From assembly GCA_003049465.1 (NCBI GenBank), contig PYSS01000137.1, positions 28,273 to 92,272 on the forward strand: a stretch of 64,000 nucleotides of DNA, given 5' to 3'. The translations under genes and the position numbers were made by a program. Each line of letters starts with the position of its first letter. Within the stretch, counting starts at the first letter, position 1. Source of the DNA: Magnaporthiopsis rhizophila (taxonomy: Eukaryota; Ascomycota; Sordariomycetes; Magnaporthales; Magnaporthaceae). The notes under the pieces were generated by a model. It ran no database searches and was not told the origin of the DNA. It worked only from the letters and a program-made list of their open reading frames with translations. Positions 1 through 10,712 of this stretch are shown here, piece after piece.

Positions 1-604
1 ATGCCGGAAACTCGCACTCGGGTCGGAACTGCAGCCACGTAACCACGGAGTACAAAGTTGCCCAACATCTCGAATGCCAACAGCAGGCTGGCTGCGTGCC
101 GCAAGGTTCAAATACAGTTCTTGGTCGACCAACATCTCGACCTAAGTGCTACAAGTCGGCCTCAGCCATCACGCAAGGCAGCCATGGGAGAGGGCGTCTG
201 CCAGATGCGCCTGAAGCCTGGAGGAGGCGCCTGCCAGAAGCAGACGGGTTGCAGGGGCACAGCGTGTGGCACCGCCGCTCGGCTCGCGGCAACTTTCCCG
301 AGTGACGAACAACGCCCAGTGCCAACTCGGGCTAATCGCCTGCCCCTGCTTCGACCCGTTGCGTGTTGGCCACCGTCGATGCCCAAGAGCAATACCCAGG
401 GCTAATCCACCCGAAACTAAAATTCGGTGCGTATACGGTAGATCCGGCAGAATACCTTGGTTTAATTGCCACACGGAGCCGCCACCATCCAACAAACATT
501 AGCCAAACAATGTTCCTCCATATTCTTAGGCCATCTATTGCCACGTCTCAGGTATATAATGTAATGGCGGGCAATAGGTGGTGGGTGGGGAGGCGGTGAA
601 GTCG
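1..604. other. Intergenic flank without a supported gene
   Basis: Only short overlapping open frames are present, none resembling a known protein. The last 170 bases or so (from about 435) are clearly similar to 13870-14041, the segment directly downstream of the second ankyrin gene. Both stretches run from a block reading 'attgccacacgg' through 'cttaggcc' to a closing 'taggtggtggg'. They probably represent a shared 3' untranslated or flanking module. Confidence 0.6.
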
Positions 605-3600
605 TTATTGGAAAAGTGATACAACGTCCATATGCCCCTCGTCCGCGGCCCGATACAGCGGCATCCACCCGTCGCTATCTTTCGCCTCCTTTTCGGCGCC
701 TGCCTCGAGAAGCAGCCTCGCGATGGCCTCGTGCCCCCTGTGCACGGCCCGATACAGCGGCGTGCACCCGTCGATATCTTTCGCCTCCTTTTCGGCGCCC
801 ATTTCGAGAAGCAGCCTTATAACGGCCTCGGGCCCTATAGCCGCGGACCAATACGGCGGTATGCGCCCCCTGTGCGCGGCCCGATGCAGCGGCGTGCCCC
901 CGTAATTATCCCTTGCCTCCTTTTCGGCGCCCGCCTCGAGAAGCAGCCTTGCAACGGCCTTATGCCCCTTGACTGCGGCCAGATGCAGCGGCGTGCACCC
1001 GTCGTTATTTTTCGCCTCCTTTTCGGCGCCCATTTCGAAAAGCAGCCTTGCAGAGGCCTCGTGCCCCATATCCGCGGCCAAATGCAGCGGCGTGCACCCA
1101 TTATTATCTTTCGCCTCCTTTTTGGCACCCGCCTCGAAAAGCAGCCTCGCAACGGCCTCGGACCCTCTGCCCGCGGCCAAATGCAGCGGCGTACGCCCGT
1201 TATTATTTTTCGCCTCCATTTCGGCGCCCTCTTTGAGAAGCAGCCTCGCAACGGCCTCATGCCCTATATCCGCGGCCCAATACAGCGGCGTGCACCCGTT
1301 GATATCCCTCGCCTCCTTTTCGGCGCCCGCTTTGAGAAGCAGCCTTGCGACGGCCTTGTGCCCCATATTTGCGGCCTGATGCAGCGGCGTGTTCCTGTTG
1401 CTATCTCTCGCATCCTTTTCGGCGCCCGCTTCGAGAAGCAGTTTTGCGATGGCCTTGTGCCCCTCGCTCGCAGCCGAATGCAACGGCGTCCACTCTAAAG
1501 ACTTAATCTTTGCCTCCTTTTCGGCGCCCGCTTCGAGAAGCAGCCTCGCAACGGCCTCGTGCCCCTGATGCGCGGCCCAATGCAGCGGCGTCAACCCGAA
1601 AGGCTTATCCCTCGCCTCCTTTTCGGCGCCCGCTTCGAGAAGCAGCCCTGCGACGGCCTCGTGCCCCTGATACGCGGCCCAATGCAGCGGCGTTCGGCCA
1701 AGGCTATCTTTCACGTTCACATCTACAGTAATTTGATTTGCCCTTTGCAAAATGGCCGTTAGCAGCCCGATAAGCCCATGCCTCGATACAACGTGCACCA
1801 GGCTAGTCCGTTCCCGTGGGCAGTCCTTAGAATAAGGATTTATTTCCCGGTAAACGCGCACCCATACCTCTACGAGAGCGTTTGATGGCCAAGCAAACAA
1901 CGCCAGAAGATCCTTTTGAAGGACGCTTCCAGCATCGCACTGCTCTGCATGCGCCACCCACGAGGTTGTAGCGTAACGCAAAAAGGGAAAGTCGTTGTCC
2001 CGGTGGCTTGTTGACCGACCGATCTCCTCCATCGTCAGGTAGCGTATGCAGATTGTGGATAGACGATGGTGTGCGCTGCTTAGTGTTGAGCTGCTGTCCA
2101 AATCTGACAGACCATTTTCGAGGAAGAAGTCCTTGACGGACTGGTGGATGAACTGGACAACTGGCGCATCCGATGACGGCACGATCTCGGCAAGCCCGCA
2201 GCTGAGGACCTTGATTCTTCTGTCGACCCTGTCGTCGGCGATGAATTTATTCGAACCCCGGCGTTCGCGGAGTGACTTGTAAGCACCGTCAGGATCAACT
2301 ACCATGGCCCATGGTAACTCGGCCACTGTCAAGGGACGCGTGGCAAAGCAGATCCATTGGATCAGCTTAAGGGAATCCGGTTTCATCTTTGGGAGGAGTG
2401 AACGGTATAGCTCATCGAGATCCGAAGGGATGGATTGGATCGCCTCCTTAATCGCACCCAATCCTTCACCCTCGCGGTCAAGGTCCAAAACTCGCTTCAC
2501 CACGAGACGTGCCCATAGGAAAACGCCATTGGAACAATCCGCTATAAGATCAGGAATGGTCGGCTGCTGCCCCTGCGTTTCGAGCTCGCGGAGTTCGTGG
2601 CGTATGTAGACCAAAGTATCCTTCTTATTCCCATTTGCGGGGTTAATCTCGTCCAGGCCATCCTGAGATAAGATCGGATACTGGCGACAGGCGAAGCAGA
2701 TGTGGAACCGCCGCGAGCCAGGGATGTCGACATGGAGCAAAGACTTGAATTGCTCGATCAGGTTTTTGGCGTGCTCTTCACCAATCTCGTCCAATGCGTC
2801 GACGTAGATCAAGACGCGGTGTGATGGTAGGATCTTTTGCAAGGCCGATTCGAAGAAGGAACGCAGCTCTTCCTGATGCCACGTCCATGCCTCGCCATGC
2901 GCGCCGCGATCCGCCGTCCGCTCTTCGTAAGTTTGGGCCAGGGTGGCTAGCGCTTCGGGGACGAGCTTAAGGAAATGGAACAGCAGCGACCTCCAGAAGC
3001 CGAGGGGGGTGGTTTGCAGTTCGTGGCCGCGGCCGTGGAAAAAGAAGCTGAAAACAACGTTTGGATCGTCGACGCCGAGGAGACTTTTGGCATTGTTGAA
3101 GGCGAACTTCATCAGTGTCGACTTTCCTGAGCCCGGCTTGCCCCTGATCCATAGAATGGACCGGTCGGAAGCAGCCCAGTGCTTGTATGTGTTGTTCTCA
3201 AGTAGCCAGCGGCACGTCCCACTCAGGGCAGAGTCAATCTCGTTGAGACGGTCCGTCATTTGTGAGAAACTGAGGGACCGTAAACAAGCCTCCCAGGCTT
3301 CCTCTAAGTAAAACAATAAAACGCCTTAGCAGATGATCCCGTGACAGCGACGCAGTTTGCTAGTACCTACTATTGACAAGTACACCCGATCTTTTCTTCT
3401 CTGCCTCTTCAGCATAATCTTTGAGTTTCCCCGACACCTGTTCATACCCATCATCATTGGGGCCATTAAACTTGTTCAACATGTTGTGCCTAACTTCCAG
3501 TCCTATACTCTCTACGCCTCGGACTTTGAGACAGGCAGACCATGGTTCGACAACCTTTACGCACGCCAGGGATCATAGGGCGAGTCGTTAGTTTAGTGCG

Positions 3601-4762
3601 GCGTACATGGCAAAGAAGACACAGATCAGAGAGGAGCATACCAGCGCTTTGCCCTTGGGATCAAGCTTGTCCTTGAGCGTGCTCTCCGGGAGCCCTCGCA
3701 GGTGTGCTTTATTGGCCGTGGGATACTTCTCCCAGAAGCAGACTATCTTGAACGTGAAGCGGGGCCCGCCGATGCAGTCGGTGAAATCACGAACCAACCG
3801 GTCCAGTTCGCCGCCCTGGCCGAGGTATCGAACGAGCTCATCTCTGCCTCTCTCTCTTGCGTTCTGTATCCGTGCTTGAAAGGCGACGACGGACTCCAGG
3901 CTGGTACCGCTAAACGGAGTGCCTAGGAACGCAACGGCGATGGTGGAGTCGAGGATCAGGCCAAAAGTATTGTGGCTGGGACCGCGTTCGTTGGCGGCTT
4001 GCAGTAGTGCCTTGCGATTGGTGCCGATGTTTGTGGTTAGCACACGGAGATGGATATAAATCCGAGACGGACCACAAGGGAAGGTGGGGGTCGACGGAGT
4101 GGCAAACACCTTGATGAGCAGTAAGCCGCCGAAACAGGAGGCGACGAAGATGAGCGGGCATTCGACCCTGCCCTGTGAAGCTGTTAGTATAGACCGCACC
4201 TTATATGGAAAACATTCCGAGGTGGGAAGCATACCGAGTCCTTCCGGTTCCGCGAGAGTCGATGGAGAAGGTTTTCGGCATCGAGATGGAAATAGCCTGC
4301 AGGAACATCTTGGCTGATATTTGCGTTCCAGTCGTACGTTAGGATGCGGGCATAGGGTATTTTCGCAGGCAGCATATCCCTATCCTTTAACCAGTTGACG
4401 CAGCCGGACTTGGTGTCCTTCCCGTTCTTGAAAGCGAGCCACGTTGTGTCCGCCTGAGTATTCAACCCGTGGATGGCGACAATACTGCAGGCGTTAGCAG
4501 CCCCATCGATGACATCCGACGGTGGTGTAACTTACTCGACAGTCAGTTTTTCCGTCGAATCACCGCCGTGAATGCCCTCCACGTCTGGGTAGACTTGGGT
4601 CAACCCTGCTCCTCGACGTGGAGTGGGCGGTGGCACCTCCTTGGGTTTAGACGAGAGGTCCTCCTTGGAGTCCGCGGAGTGGCGCCGAGTGAGCCAATAG
4701 AAAGATAGTGCTATAACCACTATAGCCACTATAGTGGGAAAGAAATAGAGAGGATTCCCCAT
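605..4762 (-). CDS. Fungal NLR: membrane-anchored alpha/beta hydrolase-NACHT-ankyrin protein
   Basis: Six exons are supported on the minus strand: 4762-4536, 4484-4235, 4172-4110, 4010-3642, 3554-3371 and 3303-605, giving about 1263 residues. Introns are GT-AG, several with GCTAAC or ACTAAC branch sites. The intron 4011-4109 is a stop-free multiple of three and has a weak donor. Domain order: an N-terminal membrane segment (about 5-24); an alpha/beta-hydrolase domain opening with IVAIHGLN (about 77-84) and carrying an elbow read as ASCFGG (170-175), where Cys replaces the usual Ser; a linker; NACHT with Walker A GKPGSGKS (about 419-426) and Walker B VDALDE (about 531-536); then about 11 ankyrin repeats from about residue 900, several nearly identical. 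Such proteins act as STAND-type regulated oligomerising switches in fungal non-self recognition. The ligand and output here are unknown. Similar repeats encourage slippage and length change. Confidence 0.88.
640..1710 (-). repeat. Near-identical ankyrin-coding tandem repeats (about 99-bp unit)
   Basis: This is the 3' half of the NLR's last exon, where the 33-residue unit recurs about 11 times with cores such as GHEAVARLLLEAGAEKEA. One unit is interrupted by a non-canonical insertion (RGRIPPYWSAAIG, about 810-870). The nucleotide-level similarity goes beyond what the fold needs, which points to recent duplication or concerted evolution. Confidence 0.85.
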
Positions 4763-5040
4763 CTCTCCGGTTGCTGCGTTACAGCAGGTAGTTATTGCGG
4801 CTCTTAGGATCGAGGAATTTCGCTGCGTTGATGGAATATAAAGTTGGGCAGAGCCGCAAGCACGGAAGAAAAGGGAAACAAAGAAACAGTGAAATTATCT
4901 GGAAAGGGGGAGGGAGTCGACCCCTTTTCCTTCCTGTGTGAGGCGGCGGCCCTGTCGGGCGACCCGAAGGCAGGCTGGCACTCGCAACGCCGAAGAGGTG
5001 CATGTTCGCCCCTCACCTTCTGTTTTGAGACCAGCGACGA

Positions 5041-5527
5041 AGGGAACACCTATGGCGATCTGGCCGACGAGGAGGACGATAATGTTGGGCGCGAAGAAGG
5101 GGATGAAGATAAAAGCCGCAATGAGACTCAGAGCCGAGAGCATGGTCCGTCTATACCCGAAACGGTCCGCCAGGTGGCCCGCAATCCAGAGGCCAAAGAT
5201 CTGGCCAATGTAGGAGCCGTTCAACAGGCCGGTCTGCCACGCGGCCGTCAGCTCGTAGGAGCCGTTGGGCTGCAGGTCGCCAAACTTGCGCTGGAAGGCG
5301 GGGAAGGCGTAAAAGTTGCCGATCAGGATGATGTCGAAGCCCTCCATGATGATGGCGGTCGACAGGGCGACGGACCAGAAGACGGCCTTGCGGTACAGGC
5401 GCAGGGACTGGGTGAAGGACAGCGACTTTTTCAGCTGCCCGCCCGCCACGGCCTCGTCGGCCGTGCCGATTATGTTTGCAGGCGCTATGGCCTGGGGTGG
5501 CAGGTGGACGACTTCTTCGGGACTCAT
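5041..5527 (-). pseudogene. Truncated MFS sugar transporter (5' fragment)
   Basis: The reading frame from the ATG at 5527 matches the N-terminal third of fungal alpha-glucoside/maltose-type major facilitator permeases. It has a cytoplasmic N-tail, a first membrane segment around WSVALSTAIIMEGFD, the FGDLQPNGSYE-type loop and the family signature GHLADRFGYRRT (about residues 118-129), then two more hydrophobic segments. Similarity stops near residue 162 (about base 5041). The frame then runs into unrelated sequence and ends at 4895. Family members are about 500-550 residues with 12 membrane segments, so about 70% is missing. The NLR gene starts about 280 bases further on, same strand. The break may be a rearrangement point, and the old transporter promoter may lie upstream of the NLR; that last point is inference. 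Confidence 0.75.
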
Positions 5528-6320
5528 GATGGTGTTTGCCCGTTTGTGGAGGAGAGGTGGGAATGGCCGATATTATCGGATGGTGAGGATGATAGCGAAG
5601 ATGAGGTTGATGAGAGGACGGCGACGTGGGACAGCTTATATATCCAGAACAAGGTGGCCGCCGCGATAACACGGCTGACTGCCTTGCCCCGCGTTGTCCA
5701 CCATCGCCAAATCACCTTTGAGCGGCCCTTCAGGATCTGCGCCTCGCTGCAGGCTGTGAAAGCGTGCCGTCCGGCCCACTCTTGGCGGTCCAGTAGCAAA
5801 GCTGGCTCCATCAAATTTTTTGCAAACGCCCGGTGGCTGAGTGGCCGAGCAGAAAAGAGGAATAGCACTAATGTGATGTGCAGTCAGAAATCGGGGGGCC
5901 CCCATGTACGCCAGAGGTGGGTGGAAAGCTCGCGATCTCCCCTCCGTTCCTCTCCTCGGCCAGTCCATCCAGCTTAGAAACCGGCGGCCCTGTACCTCCG
6001 ACCGATTAGTACGACAAATTCATAAGTCTCGTGCGGGCAGGCTGCGGCGGAAAGCATATATGCCGGAATATTGTCGAAATGGACAGCGCGGCCAGCCTGG
6101 CCATAGATAGGAGGTTGCAATAATGAGATTCGTGGAACATTCCGAGGACGGTCGTCCTTGGTAGGCGACCGGGCTCAGCAACGTATATAAGAGGTGCCCG
6201 AAGGTCCCATCAAGGGTAAGGCAATACAATATAACAGGTAAAATCACTTGATAGAAAATTTCCACCCCGATATCCTTCCGCTAGTTAACTAATCACTGTA
6301 GAGGCGCGTTACAGCCAGCA
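5528..6320. other. Intergenic, divergent promoter region
   Basis: No coding evidence. It lies between the 5' end of the transporter fragment (minus) and the HET gene (plus). A TATA-like 'cttatatatcc' occurs near 5635 on the transporter side and 'cgtatataagagg' near 6182 on the HET side. Confidence 0.4.
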
Positions 6321-6484
6321 ACATAAAACAATGAAAAGGCATGGGGAGTGTTATTCTCCCAAGCTTCTACGGTACCGAGAACTGCCCAAAAGATCCATTC
6401 GAACATAAAACAATAAAGAGGCATGGGGAGTGTTGTTTTCCCAAGCTTCTACAGTACCGAGAACTGCCCGAGAGATCCATTCGA
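6321..6484 (+). repeat. 82-bp direct tandem duplication over the HET start
   Basis: Copy 1 is 6321-6402 and copy 2 is 6403-6484, differing almost only by transitions. Copy 1 holds 'acaatgaaaagg' with an ATG at 6331. Copy 2 holds 'acaataaagagg', so the equivalent ATG is now ATA. Because 82 is not a multiple of three, the ATG at 6331 runs into a TAA at the copy junction. Only an out-of-register ATG at 6341 continues into the HET frame. Confidence 0.9.
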
Positions 6485-8356
6485 CTCCTGCGCATCGGCT
6501 CAGATCACCATGTGCTCGAACCGCTCGAGGTGGTGTCGTTGGACGCGGCCCCGACCTTCTACGCTTTGAGCCACTGCTGGGGGACCAAGACACCCAGTTG
6601 CAACCTCCAGCTCGGGGCCGAGAATCTGGTTGTCCGTCCGGACCTTGCCGCCGGAGCCGCGAGGATTCGCAAACTCGCCGCCGAGGAGCCGGGGCTAGAC
6701 CCTCCTCTTCTGTACGTGTGGATAGATACGATCTGCATCAACCAGGAGGACTTGCAGGAGCGGTCGTCGCAGGTGCAGCTCATGAGGGAGGTTTATTCGC
6801 TGTCGGCCAGAACGCTAATCTGGCTCGGGCCGCATTCGCCAACGACCTCCATGGCATGGCAACTGCTAGACCGCATCTACGGCGTCTTCAGATCGCGGCA
6901 CCCGCTTGCGGAGCGGATTTCCGACATACCCGTCCAGCTCTACTCGGACGCCTACCACGCCGGCACCGGCTTGCCCCCCCTGGATGACGAGGCATGGCTG
7001 CACGTGAAGAAGCTGCTCGAGCTGGATTGGTTCTCCAGGGTCTGGGTCATCCAGGAGGTCGTGCTGTCCCTGCGGGACCCCTTGCTGCTGCACGGCGAGC
7101 ACACGTACCCCTGGCACCGGCTGGGCTGGGCCGTCGCCTGGCTGCGACGAAACGGCTACACGCGGCTGCCCCAAGTTTCGGGAAAGGCGCTCAACATCGA
7201 CGCGGTGTGCCTCCTCCAGCGGCGGCGGTGGGCCGCGGCGACGACGCATCGGTGGTGGCCGCTCGACGCGCTCATGTGCATCACGCAGAACAAGTTCCGG
7301 GCCACGGACCAGAGGGACAAAATCTACGGCCTGCTTGGCCTGGCCGCCGAGTCCCGTGAAGCCTCGGGCTTGCCCGGGCCGCTGCGCCCAGACTACAGCC
7401 TCGGCGTGGCCGAGACCTACCAGAGGGTGGCGAGATTCCTGCTCGAGCGGAGCGGCTCGCTGGCTATCATGACTCGCACCATCCCGGGACCTGCCGCGCT
7501 TCTCGGCCGGCGGCGGCGGCCCCCCCAGCTGCAAGGCCGAAGAGAAGAAGCGCCGCTGCCGTCGTGGACGCCAGATTGGAGCGACGTGGTCGACGGCGAC
7601 TTTCGGGTTTTCCTCTCGTGGGTCTACTACTCGGACGCCTCGAAGCCGATCCGCTTGGGATACCCAGAACAGTACGACGCCTCGGCCGGGCTGCCGGCTG
7701 CCGTGGGCGAATCGGCAGACGAGTCGATCCTCCGGGTCGGCGGCATACGAGCAGACACGGTCACGGTCGCCGTCCCGTTCAACCCGGGGGACCACACGAG
7801 GGCGGCGTTCGACGGATGCTTTGCCGAATCGATGGCTCGCGTGTGCGACGCGGCGGCGGCGTATTTTTTTCCATGCGGCATGGGCATGGGCATCTGGGCG
7901 GAGAACCTGATCAGGGCAACCACGGCAGATCAACACCACCTCGTCGGCCATTCGTGGGAGCAGAGCGTCAGGGACGGCTCGGCATATCTGCGAGACCTCT
8001 TGCAAGGCAGGGAAGCACGTGCAACAAGCAGTCTCTACAAAGGAGCCGATTTGCTGGGGAAGCTCGCGGCCGGTGGGAACGCCAAGGAGTACGAGGCGCT
8101 GGCTCGAAGCTACTGCTTCGACAGATCATTCATCACAACCTCTGGCGGGCGCATGGGCATCGGTCCCTCAGAGACCGAGGTTGGAGACACGGTCTCTGTG
8201 ATACTAGGCGGCGGCGTGCCTTATATCACAAGGAGGCATAGAACGGACTGCTGGCTCTTCGTGGGGGAAGCCTATGTGAACGGGCTTATGAACGGCGAGG
8301 CCGTTGGAGCATCCCGGCTGGGCATTCTCCAGGAGGAAGATTTTAATTTCCATTAA
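6341..8356 (+). CDS. HET-domain (heterokaryon incompatibility) protein
   Basis: A single exon encodes up to 671 residues. The HET domain occupies about residues 70-230. It has the block YALSHCWG (about 74-81), the block WIDTICINQ (about 127-135) followed by MREVYSLSARTLIWLG, and further on the conserved segment around WFSRVWVIQE. The long C-terminal region has no recognised domain. HET proteins trigger cell death on encounter between incompatible individuals, and many are effectors switched by NLRs. Here an NLR sits 1.6 kb away, divergently oriented. The start is uncertain. The ancestral ATG appears to be at 6331 in the duplicated segment, but its frame stops at the junction. The ATG at 6341 is the first that reaches the HET frame, and it adds about 30 residues of out-of-frame origin. 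The next in-frame methionine is far inside. The gene may be translated inefficiently or damaged. Confidence 0.85.
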   Translation: MGSVILPSFYGTENCPKDPFEHKTIKRHGECCFPKLLQYRELPERSIRLLRIGSDHHVLEPLEVVSLDAAPTFYALSHCWGTKTPSCNLQLGAENLVVRPDLAAGAARIRKLAAEEPGLDPPLLYVWIDTICINQEDLQERSSQVQLMREVYSLSARTLIWLGPHSPTTSMAWQLLDRIYGVFRSRHPLAERISDIPVQLYSDAYHAGTGLPPLDDEAWLHVKKLLELDWFSRVWVIQEVVLSLRDPLLLHGEHTYPWHRLGWAVAWLRRNGYTRLPQVSGKALNIDAVCLLQRRRWAAATTHRWWPLDALMCITQNKFRATDQRDKIYGLLGLAAESREASGLPGPLRPDYSLGVAETYQRVARFLLERSGSLAIMTRTIPGPAALLGRRRRPPQLQGRREEAPLPSWTPDWSDVVDGDFRVFLSWVYYSDASKPIRLGYPEQYDASAGLPAAVGESADESILRVGGIRADTVTVAVPFNPGDHTRAAFDGCFAESMARVCDAAAAYFFPCGMGMGIWAENLIRATTADQHHLVGHSWEQSVRDGSAYLRDLLQGREARATSSLYKGADLLGKLAAGGNAKEYEALARSYCFDRSFITTSGGRMGIGPSETEVGDTVSVILGGGVPYITRRHRTDCWLFVGEAYVNGLMNGEAVGASRLGILQEEDFNFH

Positions 8357-8640
8357 TTTTTTTAGTAGGTGGCCGAGGAGGCAGGTCGTGGAAAGGTGGT
8401 ACTGGGCGCGCATGGACCGAGCCGAGCACGTGGCGAGCAGCGGGGGTCTGCTCTGGCGACGGGCGAGCATCTCAGCACCGGAATGGTGATGCACAAGCAC
8501 CAGCTCGCCGGTTTGGGTGCATCCAAATCAACAGGTATGCAGGCGTGCAGATACCTTCTTCATCTGGAAATGGGTAGGCACGGGAGTCTGGGCTCCCGAT
8601 ACCCGCCTATGCAGTAGCCTCCACCGCCAGGTTCCCTGGT
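8357..8640. other. Intergenic downstream of HET gene
   Basis: No gene or structured repeat recognised. It presumably holds the HET terminator and 3' UTR. Confidence 0.3.
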
Positions 8641-8835
8641 CCTGCTCAGCCTCTTCCGTACTTTTGTGATATGCATTTTGCTTTGGACCAGCTGCGTTTC
8701 TGTTGTGCTGTTTCCTCCTCCCGCCGGGCGGCGATGGTGTAGAAGATGCTGCCGTCGTAGACCCCCTTAATGTCCTTCTTGCGCGTGTGGCCGTCCCGAG
8801 GCCACGGCAGAATGTACGGCTCGTTAGTCAGTTAC
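8640..8835 (-). pseudogene. Possible C-terminal coding relic, unidentified
   Basis: The minus strand has a stop-free frame of about 60 codons with codon use like the neighbouring genes, containing EPYILPWPRDGHTRKK and VYDGSIFYTIAARREEE, ending in TGA near 8650. No start or upstream exon is apparent, and a G12 run followed by an ambiguous base (8867) lies just upstream. I do not recognise the family. It could be chance coding potential. Confidence 0.25.
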
Positions 8836-9109
8836 GGACGACCGATTTCGGTCTGGGGGGGGGGGGNTTAGCGCACATTCCAGGCTGATGCGAAGCGAGG
8901 CGCAATGAATCCAGGCGCTAGAATCTCAGCGCTGTTAGTGAGGAATTTTAGAACAGCACTTGAGACGGCTTCAGCGCGCCCCCTCGTCCAATCATATTTA
9001 CCTGGCGGGTTCTCCCCGAGTGCCGGGGCTCGTCGGTTTCCGTAGACGTTTTAGGTGCATCGGTGTTTGGCACCTGTGCATGCACGAATGCAGCCGATGC
9101 AGCCGTCGT

Positions 9110-9280
9110 GCACTCATTTGCACGCATGCATTCTTGCATTTGTGCACTTTTTTTTTGTATTCTTGCACTCGTGCACCCGATTTGCACCAAGCACTCGTGC
9201 ACTTTTTTTTGCATTCTTGCACCCGATTTGCACCAAGCACTCTTTGCACCCAAGCACTCGTGCACTTTTTTTTGTTCTGA
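9110..9280. repeat. Low-complexity tandem repeat (about 45-bp unit)
   Basis: About three degenerate copies combine 'cactcgtgcac', a run of 8-9 T, 'gcattcttgcac' and 'ccgatttgcaccaag'. The abundance of 'tgcac' words links it to the TGCAC-rich dispersed repeats elsewhere in the left arm. Confidence 0.7.
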
Positions 9281-9734
9281 CTCGTCGCACGGGGTTAGGG
9301 TTGGCCCATCAAATTCGTGCACAGGCGCCGTCGTTGTAGAGTGCCGCTCGCGCTCGACCTTTGCAAAGCAGGGCTGCAATTGGACCCGGGCAAAATGGAG
9401 CTATTATAGGGGCGTTTAAATTTCCAATGTTGGCGGGTTGCGAGCGCTGGGCCGACCGCGCCACCACACCCGCGTTTTTATAAGGTGCCAGGCAGATCCT
9501 TGGCGGCTTTCTGTTGTTGGGTCCCAAAGCTTATCCCCTGCCTGGTCTTTCCTCCCGCGAACGCGCACCGTTTCCTGATTCGGGCATTATACGTCCTTTA
9601 TAAGTGAGGCACGGATATGTGCTGGGCGACGGCGCCAGCCTCGGGCGGCCGCACATTCCCGGCATGGGGCGCACGCCAACGGGCCCCGGGCTACCTACGC
9701 CGTGGTCGATACCTCATCCGATGCCCACCAATGT
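9281..9734. other. Intergenic, no feature seen
   Basis: No coding match and no clear repeat were found in this stretch. Confidence 0.3.
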
Positions 9735-10043
9735 TTATTTCCTTGCTCGTGCCAATGTCCCTGCACCTTTGTCCCGGAAGAGCGTTCTGGGTGCGTCCGA
9801 AAGCAGGGGTGCATGACAAGGCCAGCCTCCGGAATGGCCTTCGGGGCCGCGGGGTTTGATCCTCTTGGGCGGCGACCGCTGCCGGCTCGGGCGAGGTCGA
9901 GGGGTCGCCGCGGTTGCGGGAGTGGGCAGACGGATGAACACACCGTCGTTTGGTCGCGAGCGCTTGCGGGCACTGCAAAAAGCGCCGCCGTCGTTGTCGG
10001 GGACAGCACGGAGGAGCCACCGCAGCAAATGGTTCCGGTCCAT
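9735..10043 (-). pseudogene. PD-(D/E)XK-like family, N-terminal fragment (copy A)
   Basis: From an ATG at 10043 the minus strand reads the same N-terminus as the copies at 34184 and 38042. It has a start like MDRNHLLRWLLRAVPDNDGG, then ARKRSRP and a proline/arginine-rich linker. In the other copies this linker precedes the conserved core. Here the similarity ends after about 80 residues and no core domain follows, so this is an isolated 5' fragment. Upstream bases 10044-10115 ('ctgagatggaaggttt') recur near 47910, so the copied unit included flanking DNA. Confidence 0.7.
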
Positions 10044-10374
10044 GTTTCCCTACCCGTGTAGGCGACCCTGAGATGGAAGGTTTGGTGGGAGAATTGGGGA
10101 CCTATTAAAGATGATATGTACCAAAGCAACAATAGATCCGAGGGCGAACGCGACGAACGACACGAGCATAAGAAGGAAAGGGTTTCCAGCCGGTCGGCGA
10201 CCTCGACTGACACCCCTGTGCGAGATGTTCGGCATAAAAAGCCCGGAATAGACAGGAGGGGCCACGCCACGATGGGCCAAGCCACGCGGCCGTTATTTTT
10301 CTTCCGTTCTGTTTTGTTTCGTTGGATTCTCCGGCCGGTGCTAGTCCCGCATCCCGGACGATGGGGTTCCCAAA

Positions 10375-10545
10375 CAGCTACCGCGCCCATATCCGTGGTG
10401 AACATATACGCTTCCCTACAGGGCCCCAAGTACAACGTGACCATGGGAAAGATTGCATCCAGCTGTGCAGCGGTTACCCCAAGTACCCCTGGTAGAATAT
10501 GACGCGCCACCATGTTACACCCCAAGGGCGGGCGTTGAGCAGTGC
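10375..10545 (-). repeat. Dispersed repeat, family 2, copy 1
   Basis: This segment is an inverted relative of 39905-40085 and resembles 13040-13165. Shared words include 'acaacgtgaccatgg', 'ccaagtacccctgg' and 'cgcgccaccatgttac'. Copies lie close to PD-(D/E)XK-family genes or fragments, suggesting they moved or were duplicated together. Confidence 0.7.
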
Positions 10546-10712
10546 TGGGTTTAGGTTGCTTGCCCAAGGGGAAACCCTGTGCCCTGGGGTCACGGAGGCG
10601 GCACCAGAATCAGGCACATGGCCGCTCCATTCCCAGCCCCAACTTGGCACGTGTCCCCGAGGCGGAACCCCCAAATTAGAGAAAGAGAAGGAAAAAAGGA
10701 AAAAAGGGAAAG

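Noticed and set aside
632..1498. 288-codon plus-strand frame of repeated Gly/Leu/Phe/Gln segments
   Set aside because: Antisense shadow of the ankyrin repeats of the NLR; same for 14030-14803 opposite the other ankyrin gene.
5826..5905. Possible tRNA (text resembling 'ggctgagtggccgag')
   Set aside because: No acceptor-stem pairing, anticodon arm or T-arm could be laid out around it.
6866..8005. 379-codon minus-strand open frame opposite the HET gene
   Set aside because: High-GC antisense shadow. The plus-strand frame carries the HET motifs.
9110..9280. CRISPR-like or telomere-like array
   Set aside because: The units are degenerate and contiguous without unique spacers, and telomeric TTAGGG repeats are absent. 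It is an ordinary low-complexity tandem repeat.
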